Of a DNA stretch of 64,000 bases, positions 1 through 9,111 are shown piece by piece. The position numbers and the translations under genes were made by a program. Position 1 is the first letter of the stretch. Every line of letters starts with the position of its first letter. Source of the stretch: Pseudomonadota bacterium (GTDB taxonomy: Bacteria; Pseudomonadota; Gammaproteobacteria; Steroidobacterales; Woeseiaceae); contig JADFHE010000001.1 in NCBI GenBank assembly GCA_022567295.1, positions 86,429-150,428 on the forward strand, given 5' to 3'. The notes below the pieces were generated by a model, which searched no databases, was not told the DNA's origin, and saw only the letters and a program-made list of their open reading frames with translations.

Positions 1-93
1 GATGTCGTTGCGCTGAAAATAACGCGCGATCGACAAGCCGGTGGCGCCGAGGCCCACGACCAGATCCCCTGCCGTTGTGCGTGAACCGCTCAT
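1..93 (-). CDS. murD: MurD, UDP-N-acetylmuramoyl-L-alanine:D-glutamate ligase (N-terminal fragment)
   Basis: Only the first 31 codons lie in the window; the gene continues past position 1. The start reads MSGSRTTAG followed by [15 protein letters not shown], the Rossmann-like nucleotide-binding N-terminus typical of MurD, which adds D-glutamate to UDP-MurNAc-L-Ala in the cytoplasm. The ATG overlaps the mraY stop by four bases (ATGA), and mraY-murD is the expected dcw order. Truncation is due to the window edge, not decay. Identification rests on a short stretch plus synteny. Confidence 0.85.
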   Translation of the reverse strand, partial: MSGSRTTAGDLVVGLGATGLSIARYFQRNDI

Positions 94-1172
94 CGTATTT
101 TCAGACTCGCCAATCCGACCAACACCAGGATGAAGGTGATAATCCAGAATCGAACGATGACTTTCGGCTCTGCCCAGCCTTTAAGTTCGAAATGATGGTG
201 TAGCGGCGCCATGCGGAAGACACGCTTGCCAGTGAGTTTGAACGACGCCACCTGGATCATGACTGACAGGGTTTCGACGACGAAAACGCCACCCATTATC
301 GCCAGCACGATCTCCTGTCGAACAACGACAGCAACGACGCCGAGTGCTGCACCGAGCGACAACGCGCCGATGTCTCCCATAAAAACCTGAGCCGGATACG
401 TGTTGAACCAGAGAAAGCCCAGCCCCGCACCGGCCAACGCCGCACAAAAAACCATGATTTCGCCACTGCCGGGAACGAATGGTATCCCGAGGTATTCGGA
501 GAAATTCGCGTTACCCGTCACGTATGCGAACAGACCCAATGCGCCGCCGACCAGCACGGTCGGCATAATCGCGAGTCCGTCGAGGCCGTCAGTAAGATTT
601 ACGGCGTTACTGAAGCCAACAATAAAAAAGTACGTTACGACGACCTGGAACATGCCAAGCGGTATAGCCAGATCCTTAAAATACGGAATCAATAATGAGG
701 TTTGAACCTCATCAGTCGCCGTAACGTACAGAGCAATCGCGGCAATGAGTGCCGCAGTGGACTGCCAGAAGAACTTTTGCATCGCCGAGATTCCGGCGGG
801 GTCCTGCAATACGAGTTTCTTGTAGTCGTCGACGTAGCCGATGACACCGAAAGACAGCGTTACGAAAAGAACGATCCAGACATACGGATTATCGAGATCC
901 GCCCACAAAAGCGTGGCTACCGTGATCGCGGTTAGAATCAACGCGCCACCCATTGTGGGCGTACCTGCTTTGAGAAGGTGCGCCTCAGGACCATCATTGC
1001 GCACAGGCTGGCCGAGTTGATTCGCGCTCAGGCTCTTGATCATCTTTGGCCCGATGATGAATGAAATCGTGAGCGCAGTCAGCGCGCCAAGAATTGCGCG
1101 CATCGTCAAATAGTTGAATACGTTAAAACCAGACTCGAACTGGGCCAGATATTCGGTGAGATAAAGCAGCAT
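90..1172 (-). CDS. mraY: Phospho-MurNAc-pentapeptide-transferase MraY
   Basis: MraY transfers phospho-MurNAc-pentapeptide to undecaprenyl phosphate, making lipid I at the inner membrane. The 360-residue protein has about ten hydrophobic segments, the usual length and topology. Family signatures are visible: the Asp-rich VDDYKK, the [10 protein letters not shown] motif and the HHHFE motif near the C-terminus. The start codon shares one base with the murF stop (TGATG), so translation is probably coupled. It sits between murF and murD in the standard dcw order. Confidence 0.98.
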   Translation of the reverse strand: MLLYLTEYLAQFESGFNVFNYLTMRAILGALTALTISFIIGPKMIKSLSANQLGQPVRNDGPEAHLLKAGTPTMGGALILTAITVATLLWADLDNPYVWIVLFVTLSFGVIGYVDDYKKLVLQDPAGISAMQKFFWQSTAALIAAIALYVTATDEVQTSLLIPYFKDLAIPLGMFQVVVTYFFIVGFSNAVNLTDGLDGLAIMPTVLVGGALGLFAYVTGNANFSEYLGIPFVPGSGEIMVFCAALAGAGLGFLWFNTYPAQVFMGDIGALSLGAALGVVAVVVRQEIVLAIMGGVFVVETLSVMIQVASFKLTGKRVFRMAPLHHHFELKGWAEPKVIVRFWIITFILVLVGLASLKIR

Positions 1173-2530
1173 CAGGCTTCCTGCCTCACTGGACCTGCGC
1201 GCCGCAGAGCATCAACCACACGTTCCATGCGCATCGATCGCGATCCTTTGACGAGTACGTTGGTCGAATTATTCACCCGGCGGACATCAGTTAGCAGCGC
1301 ATCGATGTCTGCGTACCAATTTGCACCGTCGCCGAATCCGTCGACGCAGTGCCGCGACAATTCGCCTAGCGCGAACAAGCGGTTAACACCGCTTGCTCGA
1401 GCTGCCGCCCCAACCTCGCGATGCAAATCCCTTGCATCTTCTCCGAGTTCTTTCATGTCGCCTAACACCAGCCAGCTCTTGCCTTCGAGACCAGCCAGAA
1501 ACTCTGCGGCCGCAACCACGGACAACGGGTTCGCGTTGTAACTGTCGTCAAACAGCGCGCATCCATTAAGTCCAGCAAGCGGCTGCAAGCGGCCCTCGAG
1601 GGCGTCCACACTTTCAAGCGCCAACTTGATCTGCCGGGCATTAATATCGAATGCCGTTGCAACTGCCGCTGCCGCACACGCATTGCGGATGTTGTGAATG
1701 CCCGGCAGCGACAGTGACACCGCAATAGAATCATTGGGTAGTTGCAGATCGAATTGCGAACCAGCCGCATTCGTAACGATACCGTCAGCCCTGACGATGG
1801 CAGACTCAGCGAAACCAAAGCTCAGAATTTGCACATCCTGGACAAGCGACGCCCAGTACTTGTAGTACGCGTCGTCGGCATTTAATACAGCGAATTGCGG
1901 GCGATGCCTGTTTAACAGAATTTCGCCTTTCGCCTGTGCGACTCCCTCGATGGACCCAAATCCTTCCAGATGTGCTGCACCGGCATTCGTAATGACAACC
2001 ACATCAGGATTCGCCAACGACGCGAGGTAGGCGATTTCGCCCGCGTGATTAGCACCCATTTCCAGTACCGCATACTCATGCTCCTCGTTGATGCGAGCGA
2101 GCATTAACGGCATTCCAATTTCATTGTTCAGATTACCGTCAGTCGCCAATGTCGGCCCCAGCGAACCAAGACATGCCGCGACCAGTTCTTTCAGTGTCGT
2201 CTTGCCATTGCTGCCTGTGATACCCACTACGCGAACACTTTTGCTGTTGCGCCAGCTAGCGCCAAAACAACCGAGCGCATGCTTTGCATCTTCGACAGCT
2301 ATCTGCGCGATGTCGTCTGCGGCAATTTTGCTGACAACGGCCCCAGCGGCCCCCTTGGCGTGAGCTTTCCCGACGTAATCGTGGCCGTCGAAATTCGGGC
2401 CCTGTAATGCGAAAAACAATTCGCCGCCGCGAATCGATCGACTATCTGTGCTAATGCCATCAAATGTCCGGTCATCGCCATGCAACACGCCGTTCATGTG
2501 TTTGGCAGCGGAGGAAAGCGAATCGATCAT
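1172..2530 (-). CDS. murF: UDP-MurNAc-tripeptide D-alanyl-D-alanine ligase MurF
   Basis: MurF adds D-Ala-D-Ala to UDP-MurNAc-tripeptide, the last cytoplasmic step of precursor synthesis. The 452-residue product has the Mur ligase three-domain plan: an N-terminal UDP-binding part with STDSR, a central ATPase with the P-loop [10 protein letters not shown], and a C-terminal domain with LGDMKELG. Length is typical. The ATG overlaps the murE stop by four bases (ATGA) and its own stop abuts the mraY start, so the ligases are likely translationally coupled. Confidence 0.98.
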   Translation of the reverse strand: MIDSLSSAAKHMNGVLHGDDRTFDGISTDSRSIRGGELFFALQGPNFDGHDYVGKAHAKGAAGAVVSKIAADDIAQIAVEDAKHALGCFGASWRNSKSVRVVGITGSNGKTTLKELVAACLGSLGPTLATDGNLNNEIGMPLMLARINEEHEYAVLEMGANHAGEIAYLASLANPDVVVITNAGAAHLEGFGSIEGVAQAKGEILLNRHRPQFAVLNADDAYYKYWASLVQDVQILSFGFAESAIVRADGIVTNAAGSQFDLQLPNDSIAVSLSLPGIHNIRNACAAAAVATAFDINARQIKLALESVDALEGRLQPLAGLNGCALFDDSYNANPLSVVAAAEFLAGLEGKSWLVLGDMKELGEDARDLHREVGAAARASGVNRLFALGELSRHCVDGFGDGANWYADIDALLTDVRRVNNSTNVLVKGSRSMRMERVVDALRRAGPVRQEA

Positions 2531-4029
2531 TTTTCGCTCCCCTTCACATGGATGGCCGCTGCAGCGAGTGCGTAGTCGGAAAACGGATGAAAATCGCCCG
2601 CCACTTCCTGATAGTCCTCATGCCCCTTACCGGCAATGAGCACAACATCGGCTGGACCGGCATTTGCGACCGTCCACGCGATCGCGGCCGAGCGCTCCTC
2701 GATAACGGTTACGGCTTCAGCTTTACTGAATCCAACCAGTATCTGGTCAATGATTTCCTGCGGGTTTTCATTGCGCGGATTGTCGCTGGTGACAATAACG
2801 TTGTCCGCCAGGCGCTCCACCAGCTTGCCCATCAACGGTCGCTTGCCGGTATCGCGGTCACCACCGCAGCCGAACAGACACCACAACTTGCCGCGACAAT
2901 GCGGGCGCAAAGCCCGCAGCGCTGATTCGATCGCATTCGGCGTATGGGCGTAGTCGACATAAATCGCGGTGCCGGTACGTGCGACGCGCTGCATCCGCCC
3001 TGGCGGCGCTTCGACCCGCTGCAGCAAATCACATGCACGCTTGAGGTCTGTGCCCAGGGTCAGCAAATAAGCGAGCACAATCGCCGCATTTGCGACATTG
3101 AAGTCGCCCGGCAATGGCAGCTTGAATTGTCCATCACCCCAGGAGCTGGTGAAATTAATGTCGGAACCCTGCTCATTCGCGACGACGGAGCGTGCGAAAA
3201 CATGCGGCCGGCCATTCGCTACGCGGTCGAAATGAGTTGATACGGTAACAACGTCCTGACCACAGCGTGCCGCTAATTCCGCGCCAAACTCTGAATCGAG
3301 GTTGATGATTTTGGTGTTCGGGCTGTGCGCGAGAAACAGGCGGGCTTTGCTTTCAAAATAACTCCGCATGTCGCCGTGATAATCGAGATGATCTCGAGTC
3401 AGATTCGTAAACAACACGGTGTCGAAATCCACGCCGTCCAAACGACCCTGCGACAGGGCGTGGGACGAAACCTCGAGGGCCGCGTGTGTCGCGTCTTGTT
3501 CCACGAAATCTGCGAGATGTCCATGCAGCTCTAATACCGCTGGCGTCGTCATCCCCTCGGCAGCTTGTAATTCGTCGACGCCGAAACCGAGTGTGCCGAC
3601 GTAACCACAGCGTTCGCCGAGCTGATGCAGACATTGTGCAATCAGCCACGCAACAGTCGTTTTGCCGTTTGTACCCGTGATGCCAATTGTTTTCAGGTTG
3701 CTGGACGGATTGCTGTAAAACCGGTTCGCGATTTCACCCAATTTTGTGCCCAGGTTTTCAACAGCGATGGTCGGCACGCCACTGTCGGCCGGTGCATCCG
3801 CTGTACTCGTGTCCCAGGCCACCGCACAGACGCCCGCGCGGCGTGCCTCTTGCAGGTAGTCGAGACCGTGGCTTGCAGCACCTTTGCAGGCGAGAAACAG
3901 GAACCCACTCTTCAATCGACGGCTGTCGCTCGAGATACCGATTACCGGGATGTCAGGCGCGTCCGCGTAACCCTGCATCAATTTGGCAAGTGTCAGTGTG
4001 GATTGCATTTGTGTCGCCGGCACGCTCAT
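2527..4029 (-). CDS. murE: UDP-MurNAc-L-Ala-D-Glu:meso-diaminopimelate ligase MurE
   Basis: MurE adds the third peptide residue to the wall precursor. The protein is 500 residues with the P-loop GITGTNGKTT and a C-terminal DNPR motif (SDNPRNENP). In established MurE work DNPR marks meso-diaminopimelate specificity rather than lysine, so the wall is inferred to be the Gram-negative A1-gamma type. The Mpl recycling ligase near 54.2-55.5 kb agrees with this. Start and stop overlap ftsI and murF by four bases each. Confidence 0.98.
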   Translation of the reverse strand: MSVPATQMQSTLTLAKLMQGYADAPDIPVIGISSDSRRLKSGFLFLACKGAASHGLDYLQEARRAGVCAVAWDTSTADAPADSGVPTIAVENLGTKLGEIANRFYSNPSSNLKTIGITGTNGKTTVAWLIAQCLHQLGERCGYVGTLGFGVDELQAAEGMTTPAVLELHGHLADFVEQDATHAALEVSSHALSQGRLDGVDFDTVLFTNLTRDHLDYHGDMRSYFESKARLFLAHSPNTKIINLDSEFGAELAARCGQDVVTVSTHFDRVANGRPHVFARSVVANEQGSDINFTSSWGDGQFKLPLPGDFNVANAAIVLAYLLTLGTDLKRACDLLQRVEAPPGRMQRVARTGTAIYVDYAHTPNAIESALRALRPHCRGKLWCLFGCGGDRDTGKRPLMGKLVERLADNVIVTSDNPRNENPQEIIDQILVGFSKAEAVTVIEERSAAIAWTVANAGPADVVLIAGKGHEDYQEVAGDFHPFSDYALAAAAIHVKGSEK

Positions 4030-5768
4030 TGACTCGCATTCCGGACCGCCATCGCCTGCATGACGCTGCCGGGGTCACGAGCGGGTATGGCGTCGGGTGG
4101 TACAGCCAGAAGGCGCAAAGATTCTGACATGACGTCGGCGAATACCGGTGCCGCCACATCGCTGCCGTAATAAAACTTTCCGCTCGGCTCGTCGATGACG
4201 ACAACGGTCGCGAGCCGGGGATTGCTGGCTGGCGCCAGGCCCGCGAAGATCGATATGTATTTATCTTCGGAGTAACCGCCTTTAGCATATTTCCAGGCAG
4301 TGCCTGTCTTGCCGGCCACTCTGTAGCCATTAATCGAGGCCTTCGTTCCCGTGCCGCCCGGACGCACGACTTCTTCGAGCATGCGGCGCACAGCGACGGC
4401 TGTCGCTTCGGAAAGGATGCGCTCACCAGGCATCACTTTATCAATCGCCAACAACGTGACCGGTTGTATTACGCCATTATTGCCGATCGCCGCGTACGCC
4501 TGCACGAGTTGCAGTGGTGTTACCGAAACTCCATAACCATAAGAAAGCGTTGCCTGGCTTATTTTGCTCCAATGGCTGTAGTGCGTCAGCATGCCCGCCG
4601 ACTCACCGGGGAAGCCACTGCTCGTCACCTCACCGAGCCCGAAACGCGTCATCGCACCCCACAACTGATCCTGTTGCAAGGTCAGCGCAACCTTCGTCAT
4701 TCCGACGTTGCTTGAGCGCGCCAGAATAGTGGTCAGACTGATTCGACCGAGATTCCTGCTGTCCTCGATTTTCTTTGCGCCGACAGTGATGAAGCCTGGC
4801 GCTGTGTCGATAACGCTACTTGGACGGTATTGACCGCTTTCAAGTGCGGCAGCGATAATCAATGGTTTGATACTTGATCCTGGCTCGAAAATATCCGTGA
4901 TCGCACGATTTCGGTAGCGTTCCGGCACAAACTGCGAGCGATCATTTGGATTGTAGGTCGGCTGGTTGACCATCGCGAGCACTTCGCCGGTCTGCACGTC
5001 GAGGATAACGACGGACCCTGATCGAGCATTGTGTGATCTCACGGCAGCTTTCAAGGTTCGGTATGCAAGGTATTGCAGTCGCAGATCAATGCTCGTGCGC
5101 AGATCTTTGCCGTGACGCGGCGGCCGAATGCTTTCGACGTTTTCGATTGATCGGCCCAGGCGATCTTTCAGCACGCGCTTTGCGCCTGACTCACCTTCGA
5201 GCCAGTAATTCATCGCAAGTTCCAGGCCTTCCTGTCCCTCATCATCAATGTTCGTAAATCCAACCAGGTGCCCGGTCACTTCCGACGCCGGGTAGTAGCG
5301 GCGATATTCGCGTTGTACGTTGATGCCGGGTAGCTTTAATGCCATCACACGCTGTGCCGCGCTTGGATTCAAATGCCGTTTCAAGTAAAGAAACTCCTTG
5401 TCCATGCTGCGCGTAATTCGGCGCATCAGAACCTCCGGCTGCAACTCCAGCTCCTTGGCCAGCTGCGGAATTTTGTCGATGGCACCCGCGAACTCGCTGG
5501 GGTTGACCCAGATGCTGTCGACAGGTGTGCTGATCGCAAGCGGTTCACCATTGCGATCAAGTATCGTGCCGCGATGTGCCGATATTGTCTCGGTACGCAA
5601 ATGGCGCGTGTCGGCCTGCCGGTTCAGGAACTCCTTATCGAGGACCTGCAGGTAAACAGCGCGTGCGACCAGTGACGATGCAATCATCGCGAAGAACGTC
5701 ATCACCATCGACACTCTGACCACGAAACGTCGTGCGGTTTTCTGTTTTGTCTCTGCGCCGTGTGTCAT
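4026..5768 (-). CDS. ftsI: Septal peptidoglycan transpeptidase FtsI (PBP3)
   Basis: FtsI is the class B penicillin-binding protein that crosslinks septal peptidoglycan with FtsW. The 580-residue protein has a short cytoplasmic tail, one membrane anchor (about residues 18-40), a dimerization/pedestal domain with RGxILDRNG, and a transpeptidase domain. The active-site motifs are all present: SSIK with Ser298 and Lys301, SSN (RSSNVGM), and KTGT (AGKTGTAW). It overlaps ftsL upstream and murE downstream by four bases each. It is a beta-lactam target by family knowledge. Confidence 0.98.
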   Translation of the reverse strand: MTHGAETKQKTARRFVVRVSMVMTFFAMIASSLVARAVYLQVLDKEFLNRQADTRHLRTETISAHRGTILDRNGEPLAISTPVDSIWVNPSEFAGAIDKIPQLAKELELQPEVLMRRITRSMDKEFLYLKRHLNPSAAQRVMALKLPGINVQREYRRYYPASEVTGHLVGFTNIDDEGQEGLELAMNYWLEGESGAKRVLKDRLGRSIENVESIRPPRHGKDLRTSIDLRLQYLAYRTLKAAVRSHNARSGSVVILDVQTGEVLAMVNQPTYNPNDRSQFVPERYRNRAITDIFEPGSSIKPLIIAAALESGQYRPSSVIDTAPGFITVGAKKIEDSRNLGRISLTTILARSSNVGMTKVALTLQQDQLWGAMTRFGLGEVTSSGFPGESAGMLTHYSHWSKISQATLSYGYGVSVTPLQLVQAYAAIGNNGVIQPVTLLAIDKVMPGERILSEATAVAVRRMLEEVVRPGGTGTKASINGYRVAGKTGTAWKYAKGGYSEDKYISIFAGLAPASNPRLATVVVIDEPSGKFYYGSDVAAPVFADVMSESLRLLAVPPDAIPARDPGSVMQAMAVRNASQ

Positions 5769-6052
5769 GGTCGTTGGATTACGTAAATTTCCGTTGCATC
5801 AGGTCGCACAAGCGACAGGTCATCAGTTGCAACTCGTTCAATTCGCGCATGAGCGGCCCAAGTGCTTTGTTCGATTTGCAGTTGGCCCCATTCAATATTC
5901 AGTTCATCGCGAACGTGAGTTAATTCTTCGAGTTCCACAAATAATTTTCTTGATGCGTGTTTTGTGTAAACCAGCGCTATTGCACTTAAGACACAGACAA
6001 CGGCAAATACGAACACCAGCAGAAATGGCTGCCGCGATGTAGCAGATTGCAT
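5765..6052 (-). CDS. ftsL: Cell division protein FtsL
   Basis: A 95-residue bitopic protein with one hydrophobic segment (about residues 9-28) and a periplasmic stretch rich in Leu, Glu and Asp that fits the FtsL coiled coil. FtsL joins FtsB and FtsQ to activate FtsWI at the septum. Sequence conservation in this family is weak, so the call leans on size, topology and the position between rsmH and ftsI. Its ATG shares one base with the rsmH stop and its stop overlaps the ftsI start. Confidence 0.93.
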   Translation of the reverse strand: MQSATSRQPFLLVFVFAVVCVLSAIALVYTKHASRKLFVELEELTHVRDELNIEWGQLQIEQSTWAAHARIERVATDDLSLVRPDATEIYVIQRP

Positions 6053-6987
6053 TACATGCGCTCCACAATTCGGAGTCGTGCGCTGCGCGCTCGCCGATTC
6101 GCTGCAACTTCTTCGTCTGTTGCAACAATTGCCTTACCGACTGTTTTGAACTGCGGTTGGAACTCTATTGGAATTGACGGCATTCCCCGGTACTGCTCGG
6201 GCTCACGAGACACATCACGCATGAAACGTTTAACGAGGCGATCCTCCAGCGAGTGAAAACTGATCACACAAAGACGACCGCCTTTCCTCATGACGTCGAC
6301 CGACTGCTTGAGTACCGATTCGAGCTGCTCGAGCTCGCCGTTGATCGCAATTCGGATCGCCTGAAATGTCTTCGTCGCCGGGTGCTTTTTCTGCGCACGT
6401 ACTTTTGCAGGCACAGCCTCCTTGACAAGATGTGCAAGCTGCCCGGTAGTGGTTATTGGCGAATTCACGCGAGCATCACAGATTGCGCGTGCAATTCGCA
6501 CTGCATAGGTTTCCTCACCGAATTGCCGTAGCACTCGAATCAATTCTTTTTGCTCCACATGCTGAATGAAATCACTCGCTGACGCGCCTGTGTCCGGGTC
6601 CATTCGCATATCGAGCGGGCCGTCACGGAGGAAACTGAAGCCTCGATGGGCTTCATCCAATTGTGGCGAGGAGACTCCCAGGTCAAAGAGGAGTCCGTCG
6701 ACTTCTCCGCACAGGTTTCTTTCACCAATGAATGTCTTAAGTTGCGCAATTTCACCCCTGATCAGTTCGAAGCGCGGATCATCAGTCAGGGACTTGGGTG
6801 CTGAAGCTATTGCGTCCGGGTCTCGATCAATACCGATCAATCTTCCGTACGAATTCAAACGCTTCAGTATTTCCCCGCTATGACCACCGCGGCCGAATGT
6901 TCCGTCGACGTAACAGCCGTCTTGTTTTATTTCCAGCCCTTGTAGGACTGGCCCCAGCAGCACCGGCACATGGTCGTTGCTGCTCAT
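6052..6987 (-). CDS. rsmH: 16S rRNA (cytosine1402-N4)-methyltransferase RsmH (MraW)
   Basis: RsmH methylates N4 of C1402 in the ribosomal P site using S-adenosylmethionine. The 311-residue protein begins with HVPVLL and has the SAM-binding GTFGRGGHSG motif, the FDLGVSSPQLD motif and the late ISFHSLEDR motif, all typical of MraW. It follows mraZ by 15 bases and is the second gene of the dcw operon. RsmI, the 2'-O-methyltransferase of the same nucleotide, is encoded only about 1.2 kb upstream. Confidence 0.98.
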   Translation of the reverse strand: MSSNDHVPVLLGPVLQGLEIKQDGCYVDGTFGRGGHSGEILKRLNSYGRLIGIDRDPDAIASAPKSLTDDPRFELIRGEIAQLKTFIGERNLCGEVDGLLFDLGVSSPQLDEAHRGFSFLRDGPLDMRMDPDTGASASDFIQHVEQKELIRVLRQFGEETYAVRIARAICDARVNSPITTTGQLAHLVKEAVPAKVRAQKKHPATKTFQAIRIAINGELEQLESVLKQSVDVMRKGGRLCVISFHSLEDRLVKRFMRDVSREPEQYRGMPSIPIEFQPQFKTVGKAIVATDEEVAANRRARSARLRIVERM

Positions 6988-7002
6988 GACATGAAATCCA
7001 AC

Positions 7003-7452
7003 CTAGAAAGAAATCGACTCGAGGTCGGCTGGCAATTCACCATCGTCCTCATCAATAAGCCACGCGTCGCATTTTTCGTACCAGATTGTTTCATCCCACA
7101 ATTCGAATTTATTACCCTGTCCTATCAGCATTCCCTGCTTCTCCAGACTCGCGAATTCCCGTAATTCTTTCGATATGAGAATTCGACCGTTCGCATCCAT
7201 ATCGACCTCGGTCGCATAACCGACCATAATTCGCACAATTCGGCGTGCGGCTTTGTTCATGCTGGGCAGGCGCACCAATTTGCGCTCAAGTTCTTCCCAG
7301 TCGGGCAGCGGATAAATGAGGAGGCAGTGGTCCCTGTCCACAGTCACTATGATTTCGCCAGCACAACGGGCCATGAACCGCTCCCGATACCGGGTCGGTA
7401 TGGCCATACGCCCTTTGGCGTCCAGTGATACTTTGGTGGCCCCTCTAAACAC
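7003..7452 (-). CDS. mraZ: Transcriptional regulator MraZ (GTG start)
   Basis: MraZ is an AbrB-like DNA-binding ring that represses the dcw operon from its own promoter. A start at the GTG at 7452 gives 149 residues beginning VFRGATKVSLDAKGRM, which matches the usual MFRG(A) N-terminus. A second SpoVT-AbrB half begins near DMDANGRI. Upstream in-frame codons extend to 7521, but that extension would run into the operator boxes and the transcription start, so it is rejected. This is the first gene of the dcw operon. Confidence 0.95.
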   Translation of the reverse strand: MFRGATKVSLDAKGRMAIPTRYRERFMARCAGEIIVTVDRDHCLLIYPLPDWEELERKLVRLPSMNKAARRIVRIMVGYATEVDMDANGRILISKELREFASLEKQGMLIGQGNKFELWDETIWYEKCDAWLIDEDDGELPADLESISF

Positions 7453-7506
7453 GATGGTTCGGACCTGCCGGGGATCGCTCTTCTGGCGCGATATCCGGAC
7501 TGAATG

Positions 7507-7531
7507 CCCAATTCCTCCCACTTTTTTCCAC
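7507..7531 (-). promoter_or_regulatory. MraZ operator: three boxes at 10-bp spacing
   Basis: On the minus strand the boxes read GTGGA (7531-7527), GTGGG (7521-7517) and TTGGG (7511-7507), each separated by exactly five bases. Published MraZ operators are three TGGG-type direct repeats separated by 5 nt, which matches. They lie just downstream of the predicted transcription start, where binding would block transcription. Autoregulation of the dcw cluster is inferred from position. Confidence 0.85.
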
Positions 7532-7539
7532 TTTTCAAC

Positions 7540-7568
7540 ACTATAGGGCTGGCCCTGATGGCGGTCAA
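7540..7568 (-). promoter_or_regulatory. Sigma70 promoter of mraZ/dcw operon
   Basis: On the minus strand a -35 box TTGACC (7568-7563) is followed after 17 bases by a -10 box TATAGT (7545-7540). Spacing is optimal and each box matches consensus at five of six bases. The start point would be near 7533, immediately before the MraZ boxes. This gives an untranslated leader of about 80 bases before the GTG of mraZ. Confidence 0.85.
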
Positions 7569-7837
7569 CATCACTGCTTAATTAGTTGTTGTTGTACAGG
7601 GACTTAGAGGCGATCTGATGGCGGAAATGAGGCGAAATGTGGCATATTTCGCGCGAGTAAAATCAATTGTTTACAAGTACTTCTTAGAGAAGACATTAGA
7701 AACCGGTCGGAAAACGGCGACAGCACCACGGCTGCGCGTTTGGGCATCGCGTTTTGCGCAAGCCGTGCCTGGCTTGCCGCTGGCGACCCCAGTTATATTT
7801 TAACTAATTGATTAAGAAAGAAAAAAGGAAAGTGAGA

Positions 7838-8228
7838 AAGCCGGAGCCAGCAATAAGCCGGGTTCTGTCATCGACAACCATTCATCTGGGACGACTGTCG
7901 CCAGCCGCCTCAAGCGACCTACCCGGGAGTCCGTTCGGAACCGACGGTGGCAACACCCAAACACCCCCTATTGGGGGCGTTGTGCATTGCCCTACTCCCC
8001 TATTTGGTCTTGCTCCGGGCGGGGTTTACCGTGCCGCGAACTGTTACCAGCCGCGCGGTGCGCTCTTACCGCACCTTTTCACCCTTACCGGCGAGGCCGG
8101 CGGTATATTTTCTGTGGCACTTTCCGTGGGCTCGCGCCCCCCAGGCGTTACCTGGCGCCCTGTCCGAGGGAGCCCGGACTTTCCTCTGCAGTTGCCTGCA
8201 GCGATTGTCTGGCCAACTCCGGCTTTCT
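7838..8228 (-). ncRNA. rnpB: RNase P RNA component (type A)
   Basis: The catalytic RNA of RNase P matures tRNA 5' ends. On the minus strand the conserved 5' region GAGGAAAGTCCGGGCTC (about 8188-8172), the GGTAAGGGTGAAAAGGTGCGG-like segment and the 3' ACAGAACCCGGCTTAT motif (about 7871-7855) appear in order. The ends pair as a long P1 helix: GCCGGAG near 8220 with CTCCGGC near 7840. Length is about 390 nt. A T-rich run follows P1. Ends are set by P1 pairing and are accurate to a few bases. The location between mraZ and rsmI matches Pseudomonas. Confidence 0.96.
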
Positions 8229-8237
8229 CGGCGGAGG

Positions 8238-8243
8238 ATTCTA
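8238..8243 (-). promoter_or_regulatory. Possible -10 box of rnpB
   Basis: TAGAAT on the minus strand lies about 7-12 bases before the predicted 5' end of RNase P RNA and overlaps the rsmI stop region. No good -35 hexamer is seen at 16-18 bases. Position supports it, sequence only partly. Confidence 0.35.
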
Positions 8244-9083
8244 TCAGCTATGGCTGCTTTTTAGGTGTAGCAGCCGATCATAAAGAGCGTTTTTTTTCTT
8301 ACCCAACAGCCTCGCCGTAATTTTGGCGACATCCCTGGCCGGCAAATAATCCGCAAGCTCCAGAAGAACCCGATCAACATCAATGTCAGATTCCCGTGCG
8401 GCGCTCGAGCCGCTGATCACGACGACGAATTCGCCTTTCCCAACGATGCCGCCGGATGAGATCAGCTGTTTGAGATTGGCAAGCGTTTCCTGAACGCACT
8501 GCTCGTGCAATTTTGTTAGCTCGCGACCGATAAATGCCTGCCTTTCGGCACCAAATACCGCCACCATATCGTCGATACACTCGGCGATACGGTGCACCGA
8601 TTCGTAGAACACCAGTGTGCGTCGTTCGGACGCAAGATCCGACAGAACGGCTTTACGGGCTGACTGCTTTGCCGGTAGAAAGCCTTCAAAACAGAAGCGG
8701 TCGGTTGCAATCCCGGCCGTAGACAGCGCCGCAGTAACGGCGCTCGCACCCGGTATTGGCGATACGACAATGTTATTGCTGTGAGCCTCTCGAACCAGTC
8801 GAAAGCCAGGATCGCTAAGCAACGGTGTGCCGGCGTCGCTAACCAATGCAACAGACTCACCGCCCAGCAGTATCTTGATAATGCTGCCGACCACTTTTTC
8901 TTCGTTATGATCGTGCAATGCCATAAGTCGAGACTTGCAGCCGATAGAGAATAGCAATCGCCCGGTGTGCCGGGTATCCTCGGCTGCAATAAGACTCACT
9001 TCGGCGAGCGTCTGGCGCGCTCGCGGCGTCAGATCTTCAAGATTGCCGATCGGCGTTGCCACTACATAAAGTGTGCCGCTCAT
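8244..9083 (-). CDS. rsmI: 16S rRNA (cytidine1402-2'-O)-methyltransferase RsmI
   Basis: RsmI adds the 2'-O-methyl group to C1402 of 16S rRNA. From the ATG at 9083 the protein is 279 residues and starts MSGTLYVVATPIGNLEDLT, the standard N-terminus. SAM-binding tetrapyrrole-methylase motifs follow: AAEDTRHT, SDAGTPLLSDPG and PIPGASAV. The frame stays open to 9185, but the longer version would overlap lpoA and add residues foreign to the family. It is divergent from lpoA with a 28-base gap. Confidence 0.96.
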   Translation of the reverse strand: MSGTLYVVATPIGNLEDLTPRARQTLAEVSLIAAEDTRHTGRLLFSIGCKSRLMALHDHNEEKVVGSIIKILLGGESVALVSDAGTPLLSDPGFRLVREAHSNNIVVSPIPGASAVTAALSTAGIATDRFCFEGFLPAKQSARKAVLSDLASERRTLVFYESVHRIAECIDDMVAVFGAERQAFIGRELTKLHEQCVQETLANLKQLISSGGIVGKGEFVVVISGSSAARESDIDVDRVLLELADYLPARDVAKITARLLGKKKNALYDRLLHLKSSHS

Positions 9084-9111
9084 CTGGCGCTGGACCCTCA
9101 ACTTTGGAAAC

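Noticed and set aside
7618-7803. 61-codon frame between mraZ and rnpB
   Set aside because: No ribosome-binding site or similarity; the stretch is the dcw promoter side and rnpB 3' flank.
8252-8275. GGCTGCT...AGCAGCC hairpin as rsmI terminator
   Set aside because: It lies within the last rsmI codons and has no T-run after it.
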